Below are positions 10,341 through 23,300 of a stretch of DNA of 64,000 bases, one piece after another (positions within the stretch are counted from its first letter, which is position 1; each line of letters begins with the position of its first letter). The notes beneath the pieces are model-generated. The model was not told the origin of the DNA. It ran no database searches and saw nothing but the letters and a program-made list of their open reading frames with translations. Origin of the DNA: Nymphaea colorata. Taxonomy: Eukaryota > Streptophyta > Magnoliopsida > Nymphaeales > Nymphaeaceae. The stretch is taken from positions 9,052,802-9,116,801 of the forward strand of contig NC_045145.1 of assembly GCF_008831285.2 (NCBI RefSeq), read 5' to 3'. Position numbers and translations under genes: made by a program.

Positions 10341-13148
10341 GCAAGGAGGTAAAAATCAGAACCCCTGAGCCCTTTTTACTTTATTCTGGGCTGCAGAGCG
10401 TACGCGACCTTGGAAACAAAACCTGATGACCGATGGCATGAAACTGTTTTGCAGCCGGTGAACCCGTGTTATTCAGGACCCTGCCACTTGACCATTGATG
10501 GAACCGTACAAGACAACCGATGGCATGAGTCTCTTTAGGCCAAAAGTTAGGATACATTTTGAGAAAATAAAACTTTCATTGAAGAGAAGCAAATGAAAAC
10601 ACATATAATGGCGTTCAATTATCAGAAACAGAATATCCAAAAGATTGGTTAACAGACAGTATTCATATAAAAATCTTATTTTCTTTCTTCTCCCATGAGG
10701 CTTATGGTAATTTTTAGGTCAACCAGCAAGTAAAAAGTCTGCCATCAGTTTGATTCTCATGGACATTAAGCTATGAAACCAAGTCGGCTGTCTTCTCTCC
10801 TTCTCCTTCTTCTTATTTTTCTTATGTTTCTATAAATTTCGAGTCTCTCTCTCTCTCTTCTTCATTTTTCTTGTAAATTCCTCTTCCAATTTTGCCTAAC
10901 CACAATCCGTCTCCCATCATTTACGTGCAAGCTCATAGATAACTTGTAAGTTTCTCTCTCGTAGGCTTTCCCTTCATTCTTTGATTTGGTCATTTAATTT
11001 GCCCTTGAAAATATGTTTGGTCCACTTGATGTTCCAATTTGCGCCTTTGATTGGACTTTCTGCCCGTGCATTGTGCTTTTGTTAGTGATATAGCGATTAC
11101 ACAAGTAGAAGACAACATAAAGGAGGAACAAAATTAGGGCTAGAGTTAGCTTCACTCATGCCTTACATAGGGTGTTGTAAACAATTTGGAACTCTTGGAT
11201 CTAAGATGGGAACCAAATAAAACGATATAGACTACAAGATCTTCTTTACTCAGATAATATTTGCGGCAGTTAGTCATCTGCATAATGATATTATAAATTG
11301 ATTCACAGCCATCTAGATTGGGTAATCTGACTTGTTGCTTTTGGTTTCTAACTTTCTATAGATATTTTGTTTCTTAGTTTGTCCAATTTGAGATTTTGAT
11401 TAATACACAATGCTTTTAGTTGCCAAAATGGATGCATGTTGTTTCAGCAGCTAGTGGCTTCAAAATTCTTTTTTTCATCTTAGAAAAATTGGAGGGCCTT
11501 ATCTACTAAAGTATTTGATTGACGGCTAGTCAATTTTGCTTGCAAAGCATTTCGCTTCACTTTATATGGCTGTTCATAAAGATCGAGCCATTTTTTTATG
11601 GATGAGGGTAATGTGAGATATTGCCATACTCTTAGGGATTGTTTGACAAATGAAACACTTCATGAATGTTTCGTAAATCTATTATGAATATTGGGGGTAA
11701 ATTCATGGATACCTACTTCTATTATTCCAAGAGTCTGTCCAAAACTTTGGGATAGATTTATGAAACATTCAAGAGTGTTCCAACTAGTTTTTTAGCATAA
11801 TTACAGAGTGTCTCATGAATATGCCCAATAATTTGGGAGCTTCATTGTATGAGTGGGAGATTCATGAGACACTCACATAGTTGGAAGTCCTGTGTATAGC
11901 TAGTAGACAGTCTAGGCATATTGGCTTGAGATTTCATAGATTGAACAAAACTAAGTTGACTTATCTATTTGTTTTAATAACTAGCTTTTATTAGACATAG
12001 AAAATACTGCCCTTCTTCCTCGTGGCAATGAACCCTCCAAGGACCACACCACTTAGTGGAGGGGCTGCCCGCTTCATTGATAAATCCCATCTGGTAGACT
12101 ACTATTATCATGCTTTACTAGGGCAACACCATGAGAAATCAGAAGGTACAGAGCGGTGATATTTGTTATTTGATGAAAAGTAATTCACACCTTTTTTTCT
12201 CACCACCTGTCCTCCACATGTTATATATATATATATGGCACTTGAGACGGTTCAATAGCGATATGGACAGTTCAATAGTTGATCTTGTAACCACCTATAG
12301 AACGATAGAACAAGATGAGCCAAAACTTTTTAAACATATGACCGATCTTAACACAAGTCTCACATTTTTTTTTGGTAGTAAATCAAATAAATTTTTAGCG
12401 AAGGTTTTTTGGTCTTAGACATACTAACAAGCTTATGGTTAAAATACCAATGGGTGTCCTCGAAACCATATCACAACATGCTTTATATCATTGACCTTTT
12501 TCTAGAATGTAGAATCTTGATGGGATAGACTAAAGAATTCCACCTAAATCTCCCAATCAAAGTTTCCTAGCTTTGCTAATCAACTACTATGTGGATTAAG
12601 GAAGGCTAAGAAATTACTACCATGAATTGAGGAAAACTGGAGTCGTTCAAATTAACTCAACAAGAAATTCATAACGTTTCAAAGTAACGTGATGCAATGA
12701 GAGAATCTCTTCAAAGTCTGTTCAATCAAAAGATTTGAAGAAGAAACCAAAGGAATCAATCGATTAGCGAATAACCAATGCAAAAATATTCAAGTTGTAA
12801 AGAACAAAAGACCGTTAGGGTTTTAGCCAAGGCGTCACAAAACACACTGTTCATTGGCAGGCAGTCTCTCTACAAAATGCATGTAATCTACATCGGTTTG
12901 TAGAATGGACTGCATAAATGCAACAATTTCATCCAATTCCTTAGTAGACTGAATCAAGTAGGCAAATGGTTCTACATGTACGCTCTCTTTCTCTCTCTAC
13001 TTGTAACACACTCTTTTCCTAAAAAGTGAGGCATCACCTTATGCCTCGTCCATAACTGGATATCACATCAAGGTTTTAATTAATCTCACTTCAGAGGTAC
13101 GTTCAGATATATGCCATGTATGAACCAGGATCTATGCAAGCTCTACGT
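10341..13148. other. intergenic, possible transcribed leader at about 10.83-10.95 kb
   Basis: A TATA-like string (tctataaatttcg, about 10,830) is followed by CT-rich sequence and a donor-like cttgtaagttt at about 10,943. This resembles a plant leader exon or an LTR promoter, but no coding exon follows that I recognise. The rest (11-13.1 kb) is AT-rich with one unrecognised 95-codon frame at 12,131-12,418 that includes low-complexity residues. Confidence 0.3.
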
Positions 13149-13149
13149 C

Positions 13150-13245
13150 AATAAATTAGATGGAGGGGGGAAGAGACCTGAACCTGCAATCTGCTACATC
13201 CACTTGGCCATTAATGGGGTTGCCAATGCATCCGCTTAAAAAAGG

Positions 13246-13247
<2 letters not shown>
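13150..13247 (-). mobile_element. possible tRNA-derived SINE
   Basis: On the minus strand, tggccaagtgg (A-box-like, about 13,200-13,210) is followed by ggttcaggtctc (B-box-like, 13,173-13,184). The spacing is short but in keeping with an internal RNA polymerase III promoter of a tRNA-derived SINE. It abuts a long AT microsatellite. No clear tail or target duplication was found, so this is tentative. Confidence 0.3.

Positions 13248-13327
<80 letters not shown>
13248..13327. repeat. (TA)n microsatellite, about 80 bases
   Basis: Uninterrupted TA run, among the longest in the window. It can extrude a cruciform and is likely to vary in length. Confidence 0.95.
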
Positions 13328-13328
<1 letters not shown>

Positions 13329-13459
13329 GTTTGATCTCGAAATCAACTCGAATTCAGATATAATAAATGACATCTAATGATACTTAGGCTCAAACTTAAT
13401 GAACCTGATAGAATTCAAATTTACCTTCGACTTTAAATAAGTATCCAATATCCAGGAAG

Positions 13460-13754
13460 CCTGGGCATCGGGCCTCGGTACTCGACGGGTACCCGATACT
13501 TGGCCCGATAATATATCGAGCCTGCCTAATGGATCCGATTCGGCCCGATTAGTTTTTTTTATAAATATTTTTATTTAATAATAATATATATTTTATTATT
13601 AAAAAATATATTTTATATTCAAAACATTTTATTTTATATTTTAAAAAATATATTTTTTAAATTTAATCGAATCGAGCCGAACCAGACCCAGACTTGGGTA
13701 TCGGACCTGGGCTCAGATTTCGGGCATCGGGCCGACTTGGGCCGGATGCCTAGG
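13460..13754. mobile_element. GC-armed inverted-repeat element, copy 1
   Basis: GC-rich arms (left starts cctgggcatcgggcc, right ends gggccggatgcctagg) form imperfect inverted repeats of roughly 90 bases. Between them lies a core of almost pure A and T. This resembles the widespread plant 'ggcatcgggcc' repeats, which behave like MITEs. It has no coding capacity. A second element of similar design lies 400 bases to the right. Confidence 0.5.
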
Positions 13755-14150
13755 TATTAAAAAGTCAGATTTAGATTTGATTTTAAATTTAAAGTTTTGA
13801 TTCAGATCATATTTATATTGTTAATTTAAAACATGGATTAAATATGGCATAGTTTGTTCATTCATGAATATTTGATCAATAGAACATGGTAAAATGCCGA
13901 TTGGATGCCATTCTATCGACATTTTATACCTAGCATCATTGGATTCCCTGTTCGCTCCTCTAGTTAGTCACAGGGCCAATGGGCAACTCGTTTCCAGTTT
14001 TTGTAAGCATTTTCATCAATACACGTAACAGACATCACATCTCTAGGTCAAATTGTGGGATGGGCGGCGGACTGATTTTACTCCTGGACCTGATCTGGTT
14101 CGGTCTAGGCGCCGGGTTCGGTAGTCTTTATGTCACATGTACTTGGGAGT

Positions 14151-14440
14151 AGGGGTGGGCATCCCGCCCGAGCCGTAAGACCCAGCCCATGACGGCCTGT
14201 CTGGCCCGAAGCACGGGCTCGAGCCCGCCCGATAGCCCGGGTCTTGGCCCGGACTCGACCTTGCCCGATACATTTGATAATAAAAAATTATTTTTAATAA
14301 CATAAAATATAATTTAATTATAAAATACAGATTATTAAGTTTAAAAAATAATAAAAAATATTTATTTTAAATTATTAACGGCTGGATCGGGTCGGGCCGA
14401 TCCGAGCCCTAGCTCGGGTCCGGGCCGGGTACTGGGTTTC
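14151..14440. mobile_element. GC-armed inverted-repeat element, copy 2
   Basis: It begins aggggtgggcatcccgcccg, rich in 'cccgagcc/gcccgg' strings. The core at 14,270-14,370 is AT-only, and the right arm (gatcgggtcgggccgatcc...) is an imperfect inverted copy of the left. It shares its overall design with the element at 13,460. Minus-strand open frames across the right arm (14,362-14,589) are a by-product of the GC-rich arm. Confidence 0.5.
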
Positions 14441-15039
14441 CAACTGCCGGTACTCAAGCTTACTTGGGAAGGTCCGGACGTTAATACTTCTGTTCCAGGC
14501 GTCCCAGGGACAAAAGTTAAAGGGCGGCTCAAAACGACACGAAATTGGCGTTCTGTAGAACAAGAGGAACATGCCCATGCATGTATCATCCGTCTGTTGA
14601 CCCCACTTACTAAGCTATAGCTTGCGCGCGGACCAATCAGGCGTCCTTGTATAATATTGGACGACCAAAGGATATATAAGAATAGAAGGGTATCTTGGCG
14701 ATGAGCTACATACGGCGCAGTCCTCTATTTTGTAGCCCACTGACTGGACGCTGATGTGTATGAAGTCCAACGTCGTCGAGGGATGCTAGATAAAAAGGGA
14801 AAAAGGCATGCCCAATCCATTGTGGAACGCCTTGTCGTGTGTGTCCTTCTTGTGCAACTATTCAAGCAACTCCACTCAAACTTGTTCACTAAATGTTGAC
14901 TGGAACTAATTGACTTCTTTATAAATGAGTCAAATTCAACTTTAAATGTATAATGAGTTGAGTTCTAGTTACAAATATAATGAGAGAATCATTGAGTAAC
15001 AACTAAGCGAGTTAAACGAGTTAACTAAACTAAAAAAAT

Positions 15040-15178
15040 AAGACAGGCCTAACACAAACGAGTCGAGTTCGAGCTCAACACTGTATTGTCAAGTTGAGTT
15101 CACGTCTGTTGTTTTATAGAACTCGTCTTGAGTTTGAGTTTTCTGAGTCGAATTAAGTTCGGCTCATGTGCAGCCCTA
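15040..15178. repeat. 'gagttcgagctc' repeat ending in tgcagccctaaa
   Basis: Tandem-like alternation of gagtcgagttcgagctc-type words, ending ggctcatgtgcagccc. This is a common plant dispersed repeat whose reverse strand starts 'agggctgcacatgagcc'. Its left end is unclear and may lie near 14,900. Non-coding. Confidence 0.4.
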
Positions 15179-15777
15179 AATCCCCATGCTTTGCGAGTTA
15201 CTTCAACAAAATTGTCCCTTAAACCAAACACTTTCTATTACTCTTGAAGGCAAGCAAATCCCACTACAAATTGGAGAAAAAGAGAATAATGGAAAACGAT
15301 AAAAACTTCACACTCTGCATACCTACAGCAAAATCTTGGAATTTAATTTGCAATTAAACAGATCGTCTATCCATCCCCTAGCTAGTGCAATCCGGATTTA
15401 TGGTAACGCTACGTTAATTTTAACCACATGGCTGCTTTAACTTTTAGCCATGTTGCTGACATATGGAGAATATCAGCCAACACGTGTGTCAATTTCTGGT
15501 CTCTACAGTTTTACTCTGGCTCAGGGGATGGAAACAAAAGGAAGGGCTGAGACTGGTGTCGTACCCTTCGCAATTTAAATTTTTAAATGAGTTTTTGTAA
15601 ATTGGTAAAATTTTCAACACTACTTTTTTTTATTTACTATCTATTTTTCTGACCAAGTGATGGGCAATACAACTGGTTAGGTTAGGTGGCCTGTTTTAGC
15701 CACATCATAAGTTTGATTTCTAACGGGGATGAATATTATTGATCTTGAGATTAGAGGCACCATTAGGAGGCCAAGTG

Positions 15778-15856
15778 GACTGGTTCATGCCCCCTGTCTT
15801 TTTTTCTTTCTTTATCTCTTTCTCTCTCTCTAAAAAAAGACAGGGGCATGAACCAG

Positions 15857-15858
<2 letters not shown>
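15778..15858. repeat. strong hairpin: 26-27-base inverted repeat
   Basis: The left arm 15,778-15,805 (gactggttcatgccccctgt then T-rich) and the right arm 15,832-15,858 (A-rich then cctgtc complement) pair over their whole length with a single extra C in the left arm. The loop is about 26 bases of CT-rich sequence, and an AT microsatellite follows at once. If transcribed it would form a stable stem. Confidence 0.85.

Positions 15859-15917
<59 letters not shown>
15859..15917. repeat. (AT)n microsatellite
   Basis: AT run of about 59 bases directly after the hairpin. Open frames of isoleucine-tyrosine repeats on either strand here are artefacts of this run. Confidence 0.95.
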
Positions 15918-15922
<5 letters not shown>

Positions 15923-16166
15923 AAACCAACCTTCTCAATCGCATTCACGGATCTCTATTCATGAACCATTAAAAAAACTGAAAATAATTAAAAAAAATTA
16001 CTCAATATGCAATAACCTAAATATATAGGAGTTTTATGCTGACAAGTGCCTGATATTGCCAATGGCTAAAAATTAAAAATGTCATTAGAAAATAACCATC
16101 ATATGAGTGTTAATGACAGTATAGATTGTATTGTAGCAACAGTTCATGATATTTCTAGGGTGATTC

Positions 16167-16169
<3 letters not shown>

Positions 16170-16197
<28 letters not shown>

Positions 16198-16198
16198 G
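16170..16198. repeat. (AT)n microsatellite
   Basis: AT run of about 28 bases. Confidence 0.9.
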
Positions 16199-17823
16199 AC
16201 TGTATTTAAAGTGCTCACTGGGATGAGAAAAGAAATACACCAGTAACAACTGACTTGAAGAAACCTTGCTTCAGTGAACTAATCTACAATGGTGCATAAG
16301 AAAAATCCATGTAAACCCGCATGTTCACGGGCATGACCTCATGAAGACACATCAATGAAAGTGACATCTACATACTTTGCATAAGAGAAGGTCATTTGCT
16401 TGCATTCTGCAATAATGTTACTGAAGCTTCCAGTAGCCTCCGGCACCATGTTTGATTTTCTAATGCATCCATCTTTCTGCCAGAGAATCTTGATAATTTA
16501 TGGAGCAAAAAAGTGCACATCGATGCAAAAACTGTACCGAGTTATGGAGGAACCTTCATTGGCATGTTCCTTGTTCACGTTAGAGATAGTCAAGCATCTC
16601 TAGTGCAGAGATGGATGTGTGAGAAAACAATGTCGACCTATCGTGCAATAACATGCGGTGCCCTTGATGCCAGAGGCCAAGGATAACTTCTCTGCTGTGG
16701 ACTACTTTTATGTTGGGGATCACCAAGTATCTCTTTCCCATGAATTTCTCCTCTTTCCTCTCTTTTCCTTTCTATCCTCTTTTTCTTCTTCGGCCCTCGT
16801 TCTCCCACCAACGATTAGTCCTTTTTGTCGATGCCTCTTGTCTCCAACTCCTTCCCAATAGTGCCTCATTTAACCTTTTTCATTGGCTATGATGCTTTTG
16901 GTATATAAGGGTATTTATATCTAAATCTCCTAGTCTCTCCCTCTTTTTGTCCCTTCTTAATTGCATTTCTTTGTGAAGCAAGAAGCTCAATGCACGAGCA
17001 TCAACTTGTTATCCGCTAAACTATTCATTTTGTGCCTCTTGCATGTTATTTTCTTCTTCTTTCTCATGTATGTAGTGGTGTGATACGTGTTAGATAACTT
17101 CAATTAGTTATTGGGTTTAGCTCTAGTTGGATAGTATACTTAGTAATCTTCAAGCATTTGTAATTTTTTTTTCAGGGAAGATATTGTTAATGTAGAACTG
17201 ATTTGCTTTCTACCGTTGTTTATTAAAGTTCATGTCTTATTCATTATATTGGATTCATGGTTTAGGTTGGGTTAGTCTAATGAGGATCTAGTTTAATTTC
17301 AAATTTGATTACAGTTACATTATATGAGCTATACATTTTGCATTTTCTTCCATTTTTGGCATAATCATTTTTCTTGATTAAATGATTTTGTAGCTGTATA
17401 TCATAAGCTTGCACTAGGTTAATTAGGTATAAGGTATAACTGATTTTATTCTTTTAGTGATTTAGGGGTTGGCATCTCTTACAATGATGCCTGCTAGTTA
17501 ATTTTTGTATTTATGCTAATACATAAAATATTCACATACTCTAGGCTAATTTTTGTCGCTGTTTTCTTCTAATATTTTAAATCAAAGGATGCAAAAACAA
17601 AAACAGAAAAATTTGAATCATACTTGTGCACATAATTAGATTTCTATGTTATATTTTGATGTCATATTTTATGTTGTTTTCCTTTATGTTCTAGCTGGAT
17701 AGAAGATTGAATAGTCATATTCTAGCTTGTTTTTTGTTTTATTCTAGCTAGATGTTGCCCCAACGTAAGGCTTCTTGGTTTTGTGTCTTTGTGATTTTGC
17801 AATTTGGGTAGGCATACTTGGCC

Positions 17824-18022
17824 CCAGGGGCGAAGCTAGAAATTTTTTGTTGCAGGGGCCACACTAGAGTTTCAAAATTTTATAGGGACTGAAATAATTT
17901 TTTTTAAAATTTTTATATATATTAAACTAAATTTTTTTTAGATTTACATATAAAATTTTAAAGATTTTAAAAATCTGAGGGGGCCAAGGCCCCTGATGGC
18001 TCCCACTTCCCTCTGCCCCTGC
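17824..18022. mobile_element. 'ggggcgaagc' repeat, copy 3 of the small family
   Basis: It starts ccaggggcgaagctagaa, has a T- and A-rich core with 'aaaattttta' words, then ggggccaaggcccctg, and closes with ctctgcccctgcttgg, an imperfect inverted copy of the start. Same layout as the copy at 9,267. Non-coding. Confidence 0.5.
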
Positions 18023-19185
18023 TTGGCCCTAACTTCATTCTCATATGATTATTTGTTGAAGCTTCTTCTTGTAGACCTTTGGTTGGATGAAATGCATGAG
18101 TGCACATATGTATTTGTGTATGTGCACACGCGTGTCTATGTACTTCACAAATGAAAATAGTATGTGTCTCTGTGGGTGTAGTAGGTCGTATATCAAACAT
18201 CAAAAGCTTGGCCAAAAGATCTTGGGTTGAGCATTTGACTTGAGGACTCATCAACATCTCTAAACAATAGATACACATTTAGAAATTATTATTATTGTTA
18301 TCATCATTATTTCAACTGAATTCAAACTTATGTTTGCTTAGTTAAATAGAAAACTAGAGATTGGACCTGGTTTACTCATGAAGACCAAACATCACTTGTA
18401 AGTGTTTATCTAAGGGCCAGCAGTTGAGTGCAAAGAGGATCCATTTGGTTAGTTTCTTCAAAATGATGGCAACAAAAGTAGCAGAGCTTATTACCACAAT
18501 TCTTTATGGAAAATTGAAGTTAGATCACAAAACTTGTAGAAAACAAAGGCATCAAGAAATTGAGTAATTAATTCCCCGATTGGTTAGAATTCATCTTAGA
18601 AGATGGAGCTACATAGAAGCGAGATGTCCAGAACTCGACAACCCTTAGATAATTTGTAAAATTGCAAATAAACTCATTAGAAAATGATCTAACCAAGAAT
18701 GACTCAAGAATAACCAGATTAAGCACTGAAGAATACGTTCTTAGCTTGGAACAACCTGACATATTCTGATGAGAATTCTAGCTTGAACCCAACAAAATAG
18801 GGGAGATGTCACTTTAATTTTAGGAGAACTACTCTACAAGCAGATTAGGTTAAAGTGAGCTTGTTTCAAGTTGGGACAGACCAGACACGCTGATTCGAAT
18901 GACTCTTGAGGACATGTAAGGGTGAGAATTATCTTAATTGTTCAAGTAATATGCAATTCTTAGAGTTATAGAGAAATTTTACAACTCAATGCTTAAATGG
19001 TAGGTAGTAGGGGCAAAATGACCATGTTAGGGTAGTAGCAACCTAGGTGGTCCCGATCTAGGTGTTTGGCACCTGAATAGTTCAAAATTTTGCTTCCAAA
19101 GCCAATTTTAACTTCCTTTTTAGAAGGGTAAACTGGTTTCAGACTTGTGACAATTTGGGGTGTTTACATATAGGAATATTGCCTA
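18023..19185. other. intergenic, nothing recognised
   Basis: AT-rich DNA with no recognisable coding motif. Minus-strand frames at 17,967-18,278 and 18,568-18,762 show no domain and overlap repeat sequence at their edges. Confidence 0.35.
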
Positions 19186-19189
19186 CTTT

Positions 19190-20335
19190 GGGTGCATGCT
19201 AGGAGGAGGAAGAGAGGGAATTCAATTCATATGCTAGTTCATGATAGTGATCAAATGAAATTTTGAGGAGGGCTAGGGGAGTCACATTTGGATTTAAAGG
19301 AAAGCCTAAAGGTTCATGTAGCAGAGAATGAGAATTTGGTGTAAGCAATTTCTATTGAGAATGTTATTCTAGTTGCATTCCCTATATATGGTTGAAGTAC
19401 ATATGGACTCACAGGTTCTTGGGTCACATCAATATTATAGGAAGTTCCAAAATTTCTTTAAATCAAGTTAGGACACATGAACAATAGTGGTCATATTATT
19501 TTAATTCCTAATTTCCTTAAATCTAGATTTGTTACAGAATTTAGGCTGATTGTCTTATGCAATGTAAGTACAAACCATTAAAGACTATGTATAACCATAT
19601 GCAAGGTATCTTGGGTAGAACTATTTGAGAGGACCAATACGTTTTCTTTCCAAGTCGGCTTCTTCATAATCATGTCATCTTCACTCACAAGGTGTAAATG
19701 TCCTAAGAGATCCAAAGCATCCATTGTGTTGCTTCAAGATTAATCTTGCTAAAAGTATGATCATGTAAATTTGAGATATACTTGTATAACGTCTCTTTAA
19801 TCTGGTTTGTAGAGCAATGGTACATCACATGCTAACTTCTCTTTTTATGACCTCAACAACCATTTTGATCGATTGGACTAAAGGGGATTGTGTTTGTTTG
19901 AGGAGAGGGTTAGACAAAAGGAGCATATTTCTCCTGTCTATTTTGGGGGATGGTGGATACAATGTCACAAAGCTTTTGAGAGTTTAGTGGACTAGGGGAG
20001 GACATCCCCTCATTTAGTATCAAGAGTGGGGAGATGTCTTATCATTCTATGCGATGTGGATGTAATATCATGTATTAAAGTGAAGGATAGGTCTTTGATG
20101 GTATTTAAGTGGTACCTCAACCTACTTCATTGTATGAAAGGTTGAGAATAAGTGGAGTAAAATTAGAGATAATGCCAACCAATGCTATGTATGATCAAAC
20201 AAAAGCTTCTTTAAAAATTTTTGAATGGAGTAAGGATCATTTCCTATACTTACTTGAGCCTTCTCCTTGTTACGAGCAATCTTTTTGTGGTTGGCTGTGC
20301 TTAATAGATCATGTTGTTAGACAAATTATTAGGTT
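19190..20335 (+). mobile_element. decayed LINE (L1-type) reverse transcriptase
   Basis: Plus-strand translation, switching between frames, follows the plant L1 reverse transcriptase in order. FRLIVLCNVS (about 19,540) stands for the F-R-P-I-S-L-C-N block. CFKINLAKSM (about 19,735) stands for K-I-D-L-x-K-A-Y-D. LRRGLDKRSI (about 19,895) stands for the R-G-L-R-Q-G-D-P motif. LCDVDVISC (about 20,045) replaces the F-A-D-D catalytic block, and LRISGVKLEI (about 20,145) stands for the G-L-x-I-x-x-x-K-S block. Frameshifts and stops are many and the catalytic aspartates are altered, so it is long dead. Upstream and downstream LINE parts were not found. Confidence 0.65.
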
Positions 20336-20339
20336 CTGA

Positions 20340-23300
20340 TGATTGATTTTTTCATAGACTTATTGCATTATTTGTAAGATCAACTCTTTAACATTCAAGT
20401 TTTTATATGGTTCTCAAGGGAGTGTCTTTTTTAACAATTTGCTAGCATGAAAAGTCATTTGTAGATCCAAGTTGGGAAGGGGGCAAGAGTGAGGAGTCTT
20501 TATTAAACAAGTTTGGCATGTCAAGATTCTCTATTGTTGTAAGCTTGTAAGGCAAAGTGAACTAGCCAATTTTTATAAGCAACGGTATCTTAAAGGAATG
20601 AGCCTTTTAGTGTGTATAAAGTGCATAATCATAACGGGTTTTTGAAATGTCCCTTGAGCTAGTATCAAGTGTTTCATTCTCAGATCTGCCTTTTTTTTAG
20701 ATTCATATTTAGTTTAATTCATTCATAACTAGTTCAAATCAGTTCAATTCAATTCCAATTGACTTCCAGTTAAGATCCTCAACTTCAACTAGAAAATGAA
20801 TTTTATGGAACTGAAGTGAATTTAGCTTGAAATAGAGATAGATCCATCATATTGCTTTCTACTTTCTTTTACCTGGACTTCAGTTCATTCACTTTAGATC
20901 AAACTTACCTTAATCAACAAGTAGTTCAAAGTACTTTTTTGGAACTTCAATTTCACTTCACTACCGCATATTTGGCCAAAACTTCTGTTTTTGCCACTCA
21001 CACAGTAGCAAGGTAAAATTATCATTTACCTTATGTGCCTCATTTTCTATACGAACTTATGCTATGTAATGTGTGCATCTAAGTTCATCATTCAAGATCT
21101 TCAGAACTCAGTTCTCTTACATTCTAATTCCAAATCTATGATCAATATTCTATCTAAATTTGAACTCTTGATGTGGACCTCTAATCCAAAACTTTTATTA
21201 TATGAAGAATTACCTTTTTTAGATCCAAATATTGTATTAAATCCCTGATACTGATCCAAAACTTTGATCGAAGTTCAATGAACCTAGACATCTCTCATTT
21301 GGTTCCACATGTGACTTACATATGATGTATTTTCTTCGTACACTATGGTCTCTATGCTCAATGTATCTCTCATTTTCTTCTTGTCTCCTTGAAGGGGGCA
21401 TGATTTTCCCCTCTAGAGCTCTTCAACAATCATATGTATTTGATCTCCTTCAATTAGTTATTGGTTTTGTTGGTAAATAAGCAGAATATCTCAAAATATG
21501 ATCAAAATCTAGGTTCAATGTATGGCATTTATAAGTTTTATTGCTCTAACCTTTGGTTTGTTGCGAGGGATAATTTATGAGCACCAAAATTTAGTCATGT
21601 ATCTAAAATCTTAGAGGGTCGACCCCCTCCATAGCACTATGGAAACGAGCAAACCCCCCTTTTTACATAGTATTTAAGGTTTGAATTAACTCTTGAAGAA
21701 GTTCCACTAGGTACCTATAATTCTGAACCTTGTGAATAATTAAATTTTTAAAGCCCCAGGCCTAAGTCAGGTTCTTGGTTCAAGCCTCGATAGTGGTAAA
21801 CCAAGTCATCCAATGCTCAATCACTATGAGGCCAGCTCGTGCTCAGGAGGAGGGTGTAGGTCAGTTAGGGTCACCGAGGGTTAGGTGTTCTCTCTCTTTT
21901 TTTTCTATCTCTCTCTCTCTCTCTCTTTTCTTTCTTACTTTCCTAGTTGTATGTCTTACATAATTTTATGCTTTCCTAGCATGTTTAATGTAATCTTTCT
22001 TTCTACTGTAAGATAATTTATTATTAATTATATTCTTGTGCCTAGGCTAGTTTGCTTTATGTTCATAGAAAAGATGTAATTTTTAATGTTTGTAGACCAG
22101 GCATGGAGGTTATGTATGCTGCTCTCTCCATTTTCCTTTTTTTTTATTCCATTTTAGTCCTTAAGTTATGAACAATATTTATCCTCGGTTTATGCACACA
22201 TATAGTTTCCCATTTGTTATATACCATTGAGACTTAGGCATACAGATCTAGCACTATGGTCTCATGAATGATACACACAACACATTTTGACTAGGATTTT
22301 TATCGAATAGGATAATAAATGTACCCTTCTTTGTAGTGCAGGCACGTGAAAACCATAATTTGATCTAATTTCTAGATGAACACACTTTATAAAACATGCC
22401 TTTGGAAATGATTTTTCAAAATCAATGTCTTTCTAAAACCTGATTTCGAAAACTCTTGGTTCATGCATGATCAAGATCAAACCCTAAGTCAAAACCTTAA
22501 AAAAGCACTATTCTAAGGCGTAATCAAGATCGACCTTAGAACCCACAACCACGAAAACCATAGATTCAAGGCCTTGGTGAACTTAATCTAGTGAGGCCCT
22601 GTGTCATCATGAAAAACATAGATCCAAATGATGCCTCACTTAGTTGTTCTAGACCTTGTCCAATATGAAGATCAAGGATATTTGATCTAGATCTTATGAA
22701 CTTGAATAATATATTTTGGATCTCGAATCTCAATGACCCAAGACATGACAAATTTGGATCTTAGATATGGATCTCCTAATATTGGTTCATGTTATCAAAA
22801 TCTTGGATCATAGATATATCTCAGTTGATAGTTAACTTTTTTAATATAGATCTCATATTTTAGAACTTAGAACCAAATCACAACTTGGATCTTGGATCAG
22901 ATTTGGAACTTGGCCTTGGATCTGGATAATTAGAACTCAAAACTTTGCCACTGCACCTTAGATCTTAAGGCTGGACGTTCCTTGAACCTGAGATAGGCCT
23001 TGATTGTGATATTGCATCACTTAAGATCATATTCCAGATCTTTAAATTTAAGTATGTGATATTGGATTTGGGTGTAAATGGTGGATCTAAATGTTGGATT
23101 CAGATTTGGATCAAACTAAGAATACCTATCCATGAAGCATAGATCTTAAAATACTAGAGGACATTTGGAATTGAATCTCAATCTAGAAATTGGATCTGAC
23201 ATTGATCTTGTACCAAAACAAGATTTGAATAGGCCCACCTCAAAACCTTGGATCCCCAAAACCTCATCTTGATTATATATATCCTAGTTGCAAGCATATT

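Larger units (their letters stand above)
15180..17820. other. intergenic with microsatellites and one hairpin
   Basis: No gene was recognised. A TATA-like string (tatataagggtatttat, about 16,900) with CT-rich sequence after it could be a promoter of an unknown unit, but nothing coding follows. The 16,240-16,600 segment has a loosely open minus-strand reading with stops and no identifiable domain. Confidence 0.35.

Noticed and set aside
15739-15948. Open frames of Ile-Tyr repeats on both strands (also at 31,489-31,674 and in 47,838-48,338)
   Set aside because: They come from AT microsatellites, which stay open in every frame; no protein motif exists.
21740-21950. Possible SINE (B-box-like ggttcaagcctcg and CT-rich tail)
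   Set aside because: No A box at the right distance and no duplicated target; left only as a remark.
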